Shown here: piece after piece, positions 36,366-51,300 of the stretch
How positions within the stretch are numbered: the stretch's first letter is position 1
How the letters are laid out: the number at the start of each line of letters is the position of its first letter
From: Lytechinus variegatus
Lineage: Eukaryota > Echinodermata > Echinoidea > Temnopleuroida > Toxopneustidae
Direction: 5' to 3'
Length of the DNA stretch: 64,000 bases
Assembly (NCBI RefSeq): GCF_018143015.1
Contig: NC_054742.1
Coordinates: 59,032,853 to 59,096,852 of the forward strand
The notes under the pieces: model-generated
Database searches by the model: none
The model's input: only the letters and a program-made list of their open reading frames with translations
Told to the model about the DNA's origin: nothing
Position numbers and translations under genes: made by a program

Positions 36366-39300
36366 CTGAACAAAGAAAAGATTGAAAACAAATGCATTTT
36401 TAGAGGACACAATTTTAAATCTGTTTCTCTGACAGGAAAGGTATTTTTAGATTCATATTTTAACACATTTATAAACCAAATGATTCTTTACCTCCCATAA
36501 GTTTGACCATAATCATTCAACCAATCTGAGAACAAAAAGAGGATGGATGCACAGACGATTTTAGAAATGTTTATTTAGAGAACATCATTTTATGTTCCCC
36601 CCTGAAGAAAGTCTATTTTTAGGTTTATATTTGTACACATATACCAACTAATTATATACATCCCTCCAATATGCATACACAAAGCAAGTTTGACTTTTAT
36701 CATTCAACCAATCTGAGAACAAAAAGAGGATGGATGGACAGACTTTCAAAATGTATATTTAGAGAACACCATTTTATGTTTTCCCCTGAAGAAAATCTAT
36801 TTTTAGGTTTACATTTTTACACACACACCAACTAATTATATATATGTCCCTCCAAAATGCATACACAAAGCAAGTTTGACTTTTATCATGAAAACAATGT
36901 GAGAACAAAAAGAGGATGGATGGACAGATGATTCAAAATTAAATCCCTTTGGATTGTTGAAATATGGACAGCCAAATGAGATTGAATGCAATTGAGTCTT
37001 GGAACTCTGGTTTTGAATGCTCCCCAGGGAGTGGAGAAGGTGCATACATTGTATTCAGGCATGCCAGGATCCAATGACTGGGGTAATAGTATATCTGTAA
37101 AGCGCTCAGAGACGCCATTCCGATGTATTAAGCGCTATAAAAGCAGATTATTGTAATTATCAATGCGCTAACATTACAGCTTCAATGCATCAGCCAATTA
37201 GACACTCAGATGATTCTTAACTGTCTGGAAGTAATAAATGAAACAGCTTTCTTCACCATTAAAGCATGAGGAATGAACATCAAAGACTTGTAAGAATCAT
37301 ACACGTAAACAAAATCAAGAAACGTTGGCTTTCCATACTTTTAGCATAAAGATGGACTATGGTCCAAGGAAAACTAGACTTCAGAAAACAGGCAATAAAG
37401 ATATAGTTACCTCGCACTTGAATAGTAGGGGCTTCCTTCCTTCTCATACTTCTCCAAGATTGGAGCCATAATCGCTTCCTCCTCTTCTTTACTAAGCTAT
37501 AAGAGGAAAAAAGAAATAAAAGAAATGGCTTGTAAATTGTTTTCACTGCATTGCTATACTTCGTGGTATAATAAGTGTATTTTTACAAAATTTCAAGTTT
37601 GATTTTTAATTTCGAATGAACCATTAAATCTAACATCAACCAAATGATATATCAAATTTAAGACAAGACAATAGCCTTTGATTTAACCAAATAAATTGTA
37701 AATATTCAATGATCATAACTTGATAATTATTAGATTAATTGATATCATTTCATGTGATACACAAATTTTCAAATTTCAGTTGAATTTGCTAATTTTGATG
37801 AGAAGTGAAATTGAATAATTGACTCTTACAAAAGACCCCTGTCCAAATTCAATATAGGAATTTAACTGGAATTTTTATTTGTTGAAACATGTTTTAAAAG
37901 TAGTAATGCTAACTGCAATCCTACGAATATGTTAAATTAAGGAATAAGACGTATGTCATCAATCGAAATCTGAATGGGCAAATATGCAATTTGTTACATC
38001 AATAACCTTTTAAACGATCAGACGTTGATGGTGCATATATTTATAATGAAATGCATGAATGTCGTCCCTGCAAGACGATGGAATCTCCTACCCGCTGACC
38101 TGTTGACCAGTTCAAGAAAGCCATTAAATCCCATCTATTTTGCAAATGAGGACAACGGATTGCATGGAGAGAGCTTATCATTCTGAGGTGCTGAATCATT
38201 GTTTTAGTGGCTCAATCATGGACGAGTGTGCAGCAGTTTGAGTTGAATGGACTTACCTCTAAACCTTCTCTCTTCCTCTGTGCAGCCATGACTTGAGATA
38301 AAACAAGGGCTGCTTGTTTACCCCCCATCACCGAGATCCTAGCATTAGGCCACATGTACAGGAAACGGGGACTACAAAAAAAACAAGAAAAGAAAATGAA
38401 ATATTTAATAGAAATATAGGCTTCAAGGAGCTAGCTCCATAGCTAGAGTGCCCAGTTTTTCGCAATACGGAAAGTGGAAACAAAAAATGAATTCAGAAAG
38501 AATATGAAATTCACAGTTTTACATATTCTGTTCATAATCATAAATGACTTTATATCTGTTAGTGTCATCACAACTTGGCTATCTCTTTAGATTTATGAAT
38601 TTTTTTTTTAGTAACCTCACAATGAATTTGATAGGATTTGAACTGCCAGAATTTTATACAGAGATGTTAGATGTATGATTCAATAAGAAATTGTTTTTAC
38701 TTAAAGAAGAGAAGAATAAAAGAAATGAGATCACTTTCAATAATAGGTTCATCCGTTTGAAAGGACAAACATATTATAATGAAAAGCAGTTTTTAAAGAA
38801 AATTTATAAACTCCATCATATTGTAGATAAAGATGGGAAGATTAAGTCTATCTCGACCATTCAAAAAATGGGTTTGGATCGTTTTGAAATAGAAAAGATA
38901 CACGAAATTTTTAATAACATTCCATACTTTTGGAAGGACTCGCTGAAAATAGGGGGTCAAAGTTCTATAGATAGTGAGTTAATTTTGGATTTTCAATTAA
39001 AAGGCAGGACTTTTGACTTGCAAGACATCACATCAAAAAGAATATATGATATTCTTGTAAGTATGAAATCGGATATACCCCAAGCATTTAAAAAACTTGA
39101 GGAAAAATATAATATAACAAAAAAAGATATATCTGATATATTTCTAAGACCACGAAAATCGACTCTGAACAGCAGACTCAGAGAATTTCAATTTAAAATA
39201 TTACACAATATACTATACACAAAAAATATTTATTTAAAATGACAACAGATGATTTATGTTCATTCTGCAGTAAAGAAGAAGAAACATATGATCATATATT

Positions 39301-42300
39301 CTTTTCATGTGATAAAATAAAAACTATATGGAAAGAATGTGGGAACATGCTTCAACTCCCTATCATTACAAATATAGATAAAAAAGGTGTACACGTAGGC
39401 GTGGAAGGGTCAACTAAAGGAGAGGCTCAATTATTAAATCACATAATAATCCTCATAAAGTATATGATTTTAAAAAATAGTAGAATCACAAAAGATCCAC
39501 CGACCCTTAACCATATTAAGGAAAAAATACAAGAAGATAGACTTGAAGAAAGAAAACTAGCTGAACAGAGAGGTCTATTAACAAACCATTTCAGAAAATG
39601 GGACAAGTTTATTTTCTAGGGATGCTGAGGCTAAGAAAGTTCAAGCACACAGTAGACTGAAATGGAGGGTAGGGTTGAGGGGAGGGAAGCAGGTCGCGCT
39701 TCCTGGGCTTGGATGGGATGTGGGGGGAGGGGGCAGTTGGGATGGGAGGGCTTTACTTTGTTTACTCATTCAGTTCAATTGCGTCACTATAAATTATTTT
39801 GTTATAACTATTTTGTTCCTGATGACTCGAATGTTATATTCTGTATTTTTTTTTGTACAATTCTTTTTTGTATTATGAATAATTGTTTATTTGACTTTGT
39901 GTGTTTTGTTAATATACTATTGTATGTATGATTTTGAACTGAATGTTTTAATAAATACTACTTCAAAACAAAAAAAAACACCCCAAAATACTTAAGTATC
40001 ATTCAAATAAACTTTCCACAAATTTGTATATGTACTCTCTTCATTATGTATGCCCATTTCATCTTGATATTATGTAATTTGTATCCTTACGAAAAATTGA
40101 AAAAAACTGAATTCAATTTATGTTTACTATTTACCTGTAAGCTCTGCCGCACATTCCATAGTTTCCTGCCCCGAAGGAACCCCCAACAATGACTGTGATC
40201 TTAGGAACCTTAGCACAGGCTACCGCTGTAACCATCTTAGCTCCGTTCTTAGCTATACCCCCGGCTTCTGCTTCTCTGCCAACCATAAAACCTGACAGGA
40301 ACAAATCAATTGTAGAAGTCTTCTTACATGTATATGCACCGAGCAGGAATATTTTTTCCATACAATAAGTGTACATGGGTGGTCAAAGCTAAAACGAAGG
40401 TGCAAATGAGTACATTGATAATTGTTCTATACACTGGTTGTCAATATTTACGTGCATGGGACTAGAGTTGTTAATCTTAGCATACAATCTGCCATATAAG
40501 AAAATTTATGTAGATATGATACCTACAAAATTAGACAGTAAATAAGGGATAGATTCAACTATACAATACATCTACCAAACATTTTTCAAGGGAAGGACTC
40601 TAACAAGGATTACCGATGAGCAAGTATCAAGTTTAAGTTTATTTTTTGGTGGGGGAGGGGGGCATAATCTACCAATCAGCGGAATGGCTTACCTGTGATA
40701 TTTTGGAGGAAGAGAAGAGGGATCTTTCTCTGACAGCATAGCTCAATGAAATGCGTTGCTTTGAGGGCACTCGATGAATATAGAACACCATTATTACCAA
40801 GAATACCAACAGGGTAGCCGTGGATGTGGGCAAATCCTGACAAATGAAACAAAGCAAAGAATTATTTTTTTCCTCTCCAGTTTCATAGATTTTTCAAGTG
40901 AAAACAAAGTGGCCAAATCGTGGTTTTGGGAACCACTCTTAGATTTGTGTACACGCACTTGTGTACAAAGTGAATGGAGGTGGAAATAGGGAACCGTGCG
41001 TGTGACTGAATAAAGCGCTGCTGTATGAAGTGAACAGTGGTTCCTAATATCACGATAATGCCAACAAAGTGAGGTACTCAAACTTCAGCAATCAATTATT
41101 TGAACAAATCAGTCATATTGTAAAGTTAACACTGATTCATGGCCTTTGATAGATTGATTTATACAAGTTTTCCTAGGCCCATGACACAACAGATAGCAAT
41201 TGATTGCTAATTTGAAAGAACAATCCTTATCTGTTCCTTGTCAGTCTACTGAGCCATGTCTGACTTGTACACAATGTTAATTCTTCTGTTATGTTGTTTT
41301 TGTATTATGTTCATAATAATGTGAAATATGAAAATAAAGTAAAATATCAAATAAGAAATGCACATGCAACAATACTCTTGATAAGCCATTTCATTTAGGA
41401 AAAAAAAATTGCTACTTAAAGATAAATTCCAGTTTTGTTAACAATCTCAAAATGACTTTTAACAGAATCTAATATAATGACCACCCAAGTGTCTGTTTGT
41501 ATGAATAAAAAATATGTGCCAAAGGATTCTGGGAGAAATTGTGTAATTGCTGAGAAATAAGCAAAATAAGCGCGGATTCGGTCACTTCCGTCTGGTCTTT
41601 ATTCCAGCAATAATAATACACTGTCCCACGTGTGCCTATCTGTGTTGGTGATCTTCAGTGTGAACGTTTTTCAGCGTAGATTTCAAGATTTCACAAAGTT
41701 CAGTTTATGTAACTGTACCAGATCTAGATCCTCGATGATATTCTGACAATTAAGCCTGGTTTTACAGACTTTCTCATGAAATCAGTGTTTACTGCAACTA
41801 CTGGAATTTCTCTTTAAACCTTTGTTTTACAGGGCCCTGTTAATTAGTAAATTAAATCAATGAATTTTTATATTCAAAGCTAATTGCGCGAGTAAAGCTT
41901 AAGCGCTCTATCATTTAAGGATGGACAACTTTTCTTACAACATGCATTCGGAATAATTAATACCTGTCACTATGGTGTCTCCATATTGCTGCTTGAACTC
42001 ATCAAAGACACTCTCATCTACAATTCTTGCAATCACTTCCCTGATGTCGTAAACCTTGCTGAAATCCACTGATGCAATGCCATACAATTCATCTGCGGAG
42101 TACAGGGGCTCCTTAGGCTTCAACACTGGTATCTGCAATGAGGATGCAATAAGACTTGTATTCATGACCGGGGATTGAGGCACGCACCTGTAATCCAAGC
42201 TACGATGGGGTAGTTACAAACTGATGCTGAGGTTCGAGGTTCAAGCCCTAGTCACATCTCTGGATCATGACAGTAACGGTCTTAAGGCCTGGTCACACCG

Positions 42301-45300
42301 CCCGAGCGTTGTTGGAGCGGTCATGGAGCGGAGAGAAAAAAAATCATCACCACTCGCTACCGTTCACCATTTTCGATTTCAATTGTTATTTTTTTGTTTT
42401 CGATTTTTTCCCCAATTTTGTGAACGAAATTCGACCCTCTCTCCCTGCTGCTCCACGACCGCTCAAACAACGCTTGGGCGGTGTGACCAGGCCTTTAGAC
42501 ATAAATAAGTGTATCTGAGTGATACATGACTTTAAAAACTCAAATTCACTCACACACTGGCTACAATGTAATTATAGTAAAAAGAACAGACAAATTATAC
42601 CTGATTTTTTTATTCATGAGATTAATGCTTTACCTACCAAAGTCAAGTAAGCTCCCCAGTAGGCTGCATTCTTGCAAGTTTTTTTTATTCATTTGATAAA
42701 TTTTGAATAAAAAGATTAAAAGAAAGTAAACAGGTTTAAATATGGTTGGTTGAGTTTAATAAGAAAAAGAACTAATCTTCAAAGCAACTCAAGAACTCAT
42801 TCCTGCATCACCAGCCAATTATTCATGACCTAACAAAGAAACAGTGCTATGTATCTTTGCCAGAATTGACCACCCCAGTCTCGATATGAAAGGTACAATG
42901 TCAGACATGAAGAAAGCAATGTAGAAGCATCATATAAAAGCATAGAAATTTATTTTTAGCATGTACTGAAATTAGGGAAGTTACATACAATTGTCAGTGG
43001 TAAATTATTATTGACACTGACTCTAATTGACAGATGAAGTCATTGTAGGAATGAGATCTGAGCTTACTTTTCATAGAACAGAGCTTTAGCATATTGAAAA
43101 AAAAAACACATTCTTTCAAAAATTATCTTAAATTATAGCAAGCAGATTTGGATACTTGCAAGTTGCAGCTCTGTGTGTCAATGGGAATCAACTTTAAATT
43201 GGATTGCAGTGACCTTTTACATCATTTTACAGACAATATTAATTTCAAGCATTACTCACATTGACTTCTTTTTTTCTGTTCAAATTTGCCACAGCTCTCC
43301 TGGCAAGATAAAGCGCATGACTCTCGTCGTTCGCATAATGGTCTGTAACACCCGACGACCTGGTTGAAAAACATAGATTTATAACGTGTATAAATAACCA
43401 ATCAAATCAGCCTGTACCAAACTACTTAAATCAAATATATTGCCCATATTATGAACTTTGGTTAAACTTAAACCTAAAGTTATGATTTAATTATGGGAAG
43501 CTACATGTGTCATCAATATCCAGAATTAGAAGATCAATTTATCATCACATTTGACATTCAAATCAATAAAATACTTTTAATACTTGAAAGGATGATTACA
43601 ATAGTTAGTTATCTCCATTTAACCATTGTCAGTATCCCAGTAAAGCATCAAAGTTCAACCAAATATTTGAGACTCATAGCTTCCCATAATGTTAGCCGAG
43701 ATTAACCATGGCTTTTATAGTTAAGCCAAATTTCAGAATATAGGGCATTGGATGGAATTCACAAAGACGGTTTCAATCTACCATGAAGTTTTTAAATTTT
43801 TTGGCATCGGTATGCTTTATTTTCTGCAGTTGATATCTTCAAATGATTGCTGGTAAAGCATGTGTGATTGTTACACTTGATAAGCTTGATAAAAATTGCT
43901 AAATTTGCGCTTGTTGGTCCGACAATGGACTAATGCAAGGTTATTCAAATTAATTTCTCTATTCCTGTGCTAGTCTGTTGTCAACATAATAGCAATAAGC
44001 ATATATTCAGCATACAATACCAAACACAAAAGCTCTTTAGAAGGAGTGATTTGATCATTTGAAGTGCAATACGCTAAATAAAATGTACCTAATCCATAAA
44101 ATTTGAAAATGTCATTGTCTGAATTTTAACCAGCCTCAAGAATTACACCTCTTCAGATCATCAAAATGTTTCTTTTGTCAGTACTTGAAAATGCTTAAGA
44201 ACCGAAGTGAAAAATATCAGATTGCATATAATTATCATTAATATGAATGTAAAGTATTTTCAAATATTGATACATCTCAGCACCCCAAAAATGTATAAGT
44301 GAAAACAAATCATAAAAAAAATCTTACTGCTGGGCTATTTTTGAGCTTTTGACTTAATGAAATGATACTCAGTAATTTTTGCAGTCACAAGACTAACAAT
44401 GTAATCTACAAAATTTTAGTAAATTTCTTCCCCCAAAATCTTAATTCATAAGGCTTAGGTATGCATATAAAATATTTTGATTGATTAATTCATTAGTAAA
44501 CACCAACATTTTCAATTTTTGGGGCTCTTCATAAAATTTAATCAAAAATACTTGTAATTAACAGTCATTAAAGTTGAGTCTAGTCATATTGATAAACCCG
44601 ATTCCTGTCTTACAGTTACGATCGATCTGATTCACCTTAACTATATGGAAATCCAACAATGTCATGATTTTTTTCTCCAGGAAATTAGCACAATGTCCTA
44701 TATAAGAAAAGAGAAGCAAACTGAATTTTCAAGCCATGGATGAATGTATGATTGTACATTATATCTCAAAAATATTTTGAACAAAAATGCATTTTAGATC
44801 TTGACGTTGCTGGCTTTTCATGGTTGTGGTTGATCGGATCAATCGTAACTCTTTGTAAGACGGGTCTCACCTGCAATGGAGGTCGGCTCCCCCTAGATCT
44901 TCAGCGGATACCATCTCACCTGTTGCAGCATGCACCTATACATATAGGGAAGAGGAAAAACACAAATTACAAAAAAAACTATTACCACCAAGTGGAATGC
45001 CTCTGGCAGTCTTGCCTGCATTACATGGTTCAATTTAGCTGCAGTGTTGACTCTAATTTAAAAGTAATTTAAAAAACCCCATTCATTTCATAATAAGTTG
45101 CATGTCTTTATCCAAAGTCTAATGTTTGTGGTGAATTTCATGAGCACCAACAAAAACTAAGGAAGTAGTTTGATCTGCAATAACTTTTTCTTGGATTCTG
45201 GTCTAAACATGCGCTTACCATGACAACACAATTTCGAATACATTTGGATGATTCTTGTACATCTTTTCCTCAAATCCTATGTGTGTGCCAAATTTCATGT

Positions 45301-48300
45301 GTATAGGTCGTAAACTGAAAGAGCTATTTGATCCATGCAAGATGTTTACACATTTATTCCTGAAATATGACATTACCATGGCAACACAGTTTCCAAAAGA
45401 TGAGAAAAACATGTTTGGCCCCTTTTCACCCCAAGACCAATGTTGTTACCATGGTGACACAACTTCTGACACATGTGAAAAAAAAATCTTGCACATCTTT
45501 GTGTCATGACCAATATGTGCACTGAATTTTAATGATAGTTGGTTAAAAACTAAGGAAGTCGTTTGCAATATTATCAATGGACTAAATGCCTGCCCGCCCA
45601 ATTGTACGCTGATTTCTATACATCCAATATTTCATAACCTATTATTTCTTTTGTTTTATCTTTGCAAGTCCATGATTTTTATCGTGATAGACAGTCGGAG
45701 TAAACACAAATAATCACCAGGACCCTGGGAACAATCTTTAAATAGGGGGTGCTGGAGGTTTTTTAGAAAAAAAGTCAGAAGCCCCCCCAAAAATGCTGAA
45801 ATGGATTTTGGAAAGAAAAAGAAATTGACAAGCAAAAAAGGTTATTGCCCCAAAATCTCTACGCAGCACCCCCTGAAAAATCTTGGTGGTGCTTCTCCCT
45901 AGCACCCCCACTTCCTAGGGCCATGATAATCACCCAGACAAAACAACAAGTCAGAATTCTTACAAGAGGAGGTCCAGCTAGAAAGATTGTTCCCTGTTTT
46001 CTGACAATGATGCTCTCATCTGCCATGGCTGGAACATATGCTCCACCTGCGGTACAGCTACCCAGAACTATCGCAATCTGTGAAAATAAAAATACAGTCA
46101 AGGATTACTTTTAACCATGTTCCAACAAAGTCAATAAAATCATATGGAAAAGGGCAGAATGGCAAGTTATTATAGGTGATAGCCATACGGATTAGGAGGA
46201 GCAAAAGAGAAAAATACAATAAAATCTATAAAAATGACAATAACAAGAGGAACGCCTATTAAAAAAACTAACCAGCATTAGATGATTCAATAATTCTAAT
46301 CAGATCACTGTCATTTGAATAAATAAAGGCATTTTTCATATGAAGAGCCTCATAGAAATGCCTATTTGACCCCTTTTGGGGGAGTTGGGCAATACCCAAA
46401 ACGTATTGAGTAAGGATTACCTATGGCCATGGTCATCGGTGGCACTAACCACTAGTTGATAGAGGCCTGTGGTACACAAATAATAATAAATATAATTCGT
46501 ATAGCGCACTTTCGTTCTGAATTATATGCCAAAGGTGGTTCAGAGCATAATTATACAGAAAGAGAGAGAAAAAAAGAGTAAATAGCAAGTTTGAACGACA
46601 CATGCATAACCTTCAATGTACAGATGGTTGTCTGTCGAAAGCACCATCATATAGGTATGTCTTCAGGTTTCCCCTGAAGGTAATAGCTGATGTCTTGGTT
46701 TTCAAACCCTGTGGAAGAAAACTCCACAAGGTCGGACCTGCAAGATCAAAGGCCATTTTCCCACTATTTCTTTGAAACCAGAACTTGTAAAATATTAGAA
46801 ATTGAGGATCCTAAGTTTCATGAGGGTTGGTACAGTGTAGTTGTAGTTATGAATCAAAGAGTTCTTGTAAGTGGGGGAAATTCCACTGACAATATGTAAG
46901 ACCATAAGAAGTATTTTGAAGAAAATATATTCCCTCAGGGGCAGCCAGTGAAGACTTATCAAGATAGGAGTGAAATGACCGACATCCTTTACGAACCTGT
47001 GGTATTCCTGCAGCAGACATAGTGGCTTGGTTAAAGAAGATTCTACCAAAGTGTTCTTTCCCTGGAAACACTTCATCCTGTCTTGGCAGATTAGCCCCAC
47101 CAGAGTCCACTGCATAAGATAAAAGAATACCAAATGTTTTACTAGCTCAGATAGAATGTGTAAGCATGAATTATGGTACTGTCGCTTGGTTCATTGGAAC
47201 ACCAGAACAGGAAAAATGTTACAAAGAAGCTGAATGTATTGATCAGATTCAAGTTTTCTAAATTGTTTTTTTTTGTCACTAGAGGTCTATTACTTCCTTA
47301 AACACTTATTTCAAGGGAGAATGGGGGTGGGAAGGCAATATCCTACTAGCAATACAATGTCATATTCAAAGTAAAGCAAAATAAATGAATAAACAAATAC
47401 AAAAAACATACACACATACACAATGACATTACCACCTTATACATCAAACCATAAAAAAGACTAGGCTGGAGGATGGAAAATGGGGGGGGGGGGTGCCTAA
47501 AGACTTCTTCAATATACTGTAGTTACAGATGAATTAAAATAATATAGGATATTCACATACAAGCTATCAATAAAAAAGAAATCAATTTACCAAGATAGAT
47601 GCAGGGCAAATTATTTTCCTTGGCAATTTCCTGAGCTCTGAGATGTTTCTTGACCGTGATTGGGTAGTAGGTACCAGCTTTCACTGTAGCATCATTAGCA
47701 ACAATCATACATTCTGTCCTGTTTAAAAAAAAATTATAGACATACACTTGTATTCTGTTTATCTGTTTCTCCTTTCACACAAAGCATTTTATCATCAATA
47801 TTTGAATGGATTCCCTTTTAACGCTTAAAGGCTATATTCCACTCTAAATACCACCACCAATCTGTTCTTTGCATTCAGAGAAATTATGATTGTGAGGGAG
47901 AATAAGCCCCTGAAATATAAGTTGAAAAACTTGCAAACGAACAGTATAAAATTTTGTAAGCTATATCACACGCTTTTATCATGACCCTAATCTGTATATT
48001 AATTCAGGAAAGCAATTTTATGGCCAAGTTTGGACTAACTGACAGTAAATTCATCAAAGTATTTTTGTTGTGATCTACCCCGAGTATCATATAAACTTTA
48101 TTATCATTCTTATTCCTATTATCATATCATCATCATCATCATTATCATCATCACCATCATGATCATTATTATTTGTATTATCATATTATACAATCAAATT
48201 TATTTTATTTCATTTCATTATCTTAAAAATGATCTAATCTGTTCACCATTTCTGAAAATATCACACGAAAACCAATTTGCATAATAATGAAAACTGTTGC

Positions 48301-51300
48301 CCACAATTTGTGGACTCTGAATTCAAACTGTTTGTATTTTGAAGTGATAAATTTCAAAAAAATTATCAAAACACATCAACTAAAATACTTATCAATTCAT
48401 TCAAGAACATATTCACATCTGATAAGCTCTAATAGCATTTGACCTTTGTATCTATGAATTCTCTTGACATGGTTTTTGGATTGATAGATGTTAAACAACT
48501 CTGCCAACAGTACATGTATTGTCAGTTGAATCTCTAGGTACCAGATAAATATTTTTGATAAAGTTGAAACGAATTTAACTATGTATATGACAAGCCAATT
48601 TCTCATCTAATCATACTTCCTGACATCAAGAAATCATTATACATGTAGATGTTGACAAATGGCAACCCTTCATATTAAAAGAATTCATGAAAGTAGGATT
48701 AAATGAAGTTCGAAGTGGCTTGCTATCCTTAGACACCCTTTAGATAGTAATAAAAGATTTCATCCTTCTCTTGGTGTACATACATTTTAGCATTTATATA
48801 GCACTCTTTATCAAACATCCTCAAATCACTTAACAATAATAACAGTGAATATACATGTAGTTCTACTCTCCATGTGCTTTTATACAGAACAAAATAAATA
48901 TGATTTTTAGCTTGTTTTGAATAATTGTAGTGAAGGACATGAATAGATTTTAACAGGGACACTATTCCCAATACAATGAACTACAATGACTGCCAGTGAA
49001 ACTTATGCAGTGTTGACCTTTCATTTTGGGATTGTGTATTAAAACGAGAAAGGTATGCTCTAGAAGCATACAAAGAAATCAATAGGTTTAGACTTACCCT
49101 GATATTCTACCAATACCAGTAACAATGCCCCCTGCTGGTACCTCTTCTTCACCATACAACTCATGGCCAGCTAACTGAGAAAGTTCCATGAATGGAGATC
49201 TGAGGATAAACAAGAAATGAGGTAGCTTTACTACAGCTTTCAAAATATATTAATATACATTTTAGCTGCAGGACTTGCAGTAAACAAAATTTCACTAATG
49301 AGTAAGTCTTTACAATCAAAGTTAAATTCACCATATCATCGAGGATCTAGTACAAAACATGGTACAAAATCTCCCCTCGACATTTTTCGTAATAAATCCA
49401 CCATTCGATTTTTTTTTATCGTGTTGCTCGCTGAATTTTTACTTTCAAGTCTTGTGCAACTTTTGAGACCAAAATCGCACCCCCTGTGTACGCGATTCCG
49501 AAATTAAATACATTTCATAAGTGCATGCAGACCCAAAATTGCTCAAAAATGTGAATTCGTGTACAAATCCAATGCAAATAGGATTTTAGCCAAAATTCAT
49601 GAATGTATCATCCTGTTCATGGTCAAAATAAAGTCCCCGACAATTTCCACTGTAAAATCAATAAAAATTTAAAAAAAAACAGAGAAACAACATGTATAAG
49701 AAATTTAGAAAACAATAAAATACATAAGAAAATAAATGTGATAATGAAATTTTTTAAAAATACATTTGATCAGATTCCTATAGTCTGTGAACCCAAAATT
49801 AGCAATTTAGGGGCATTATGAAGTTAATAAGTGCATTTTTTTTTATTTTACACATAAATTGGCATAATTAATTAGCAATGAATGGTGGCCATTTTAAAGG
49901 TTTATGATTTTTTAAACACTTTTTGAGATTGTTATGACCGGCATTTATCTTTAACGCAGGTCTAAAGCTTTGGTTAAGGGTCAAGAATTATACTCAAGTA
50001 TTATTTGACATTCTTCTCACACAAAATATTTGTGACCATTGAATACTCTTTCAACTGTTAGAATAAAATTTAGAATTGTTTCATATCTAGGGCCATTTCT
50101 CATACTTGATAATTTTTTCAGTTTTTGTTAAAAAATGGCCTGTAGTGCAATCACCTTTATGCATATAAAATCTATAAACATTAGAAAAGAAAACATATCC
50201 TTGTATTTTCAGCCTATTCGATGCTCGAGAGGTGGTTTTACACCAAAAGACGTGGTGGTAAAAAAAGTAAATATTTGAACAATTATTGTAAAATAAAGAA
50301 ATGCTTTTGATCACTACCCATACAATTATATGTCTTTTTTCATTTTACACCTCGTCAAATGTGACTTGCCACCTAAAACACAACAATTAGTTTCTCAACA
50401 TGAAACTTTAATTTTTTCTTGAGCTTGAAAAAGGACATCTAAAGCCTAGATATAACTGGTCAAAATTGATCAAAAATAACCCACACAAGAATCAAGACAA
50501 GTGAATACATGTAGAAGGTATTCAGTGACAGCTTAAAAAAATGAGAAAACAAGAAAACAAGGTTTGAATTTTGGGGTTCTCTCAAGCTTGAGATATAGGC
50601 CTAAGCATGCTGTACAACTTTGGTGAAGCTTTCAAGAAGTTCAGAAAAATTGATGTCAAAGAAGTCAAAGAAACTTGTGTATGTTGGCTTTTATTAATTT
50701 TACAACTTAAAATTTAAACAGCATGAAGAAGGATAAATACTCTTTCAGATAAGCTAATTTCACCATTTAAGAACAAATTTGACCAGCCACCAAAAAACCA
50801 CCAATAAGTTGCCCAACAAGTTACTTTGAGATTTTCACATCCCAAGCTTTAAGATGATATATAACTTGTCAAACCTAGTCAATAAACCATACAATTACTG
50901 GATTGGATACAGAAGAAAGTAAGCGGCAGCTTAAACCAATAAGGATAAAACAAGGTTTTAATTTTGGGGTTCACTCAAGCATAAAATGCACACACTGTAC
51001 AATCTCAATGAAACTTCCAAGCTCTCTGCAAAAACTTGTCAAAATAACTCTTTTATCTTGTTTTCTATCAAACTTTTACACTTGAAATTTGAACAATATG
51101 AAGATGAATTGCTCTTTCTGATAAGCTTATCAAATATTGGTTTTTGAAGAGCAAATTACTATTTTGGCTATTTACAGAGAACTGTTCCCTGGCGATTTAT
51201 TATTTGGGGGTGGCTGGTCACAAAAAGTTACAGAGAACCTTCCCAGGTGACTTATTGTTGGTTTGCGATTTGCGGGTCACGTATGAAAATTTCTTTCATG

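Noticed and set aside
36511..36945. CRISPR-like array
   Set aside because: The repeat unit is 187 bp with no spacer structure, in a eukaryotic intron.
45845..46114. Plus-strand 89-codon frame
   Set aside because: It overlaps MCCC2 exon 6 on the opposite strand; the real coding sequence is on the minus strand.
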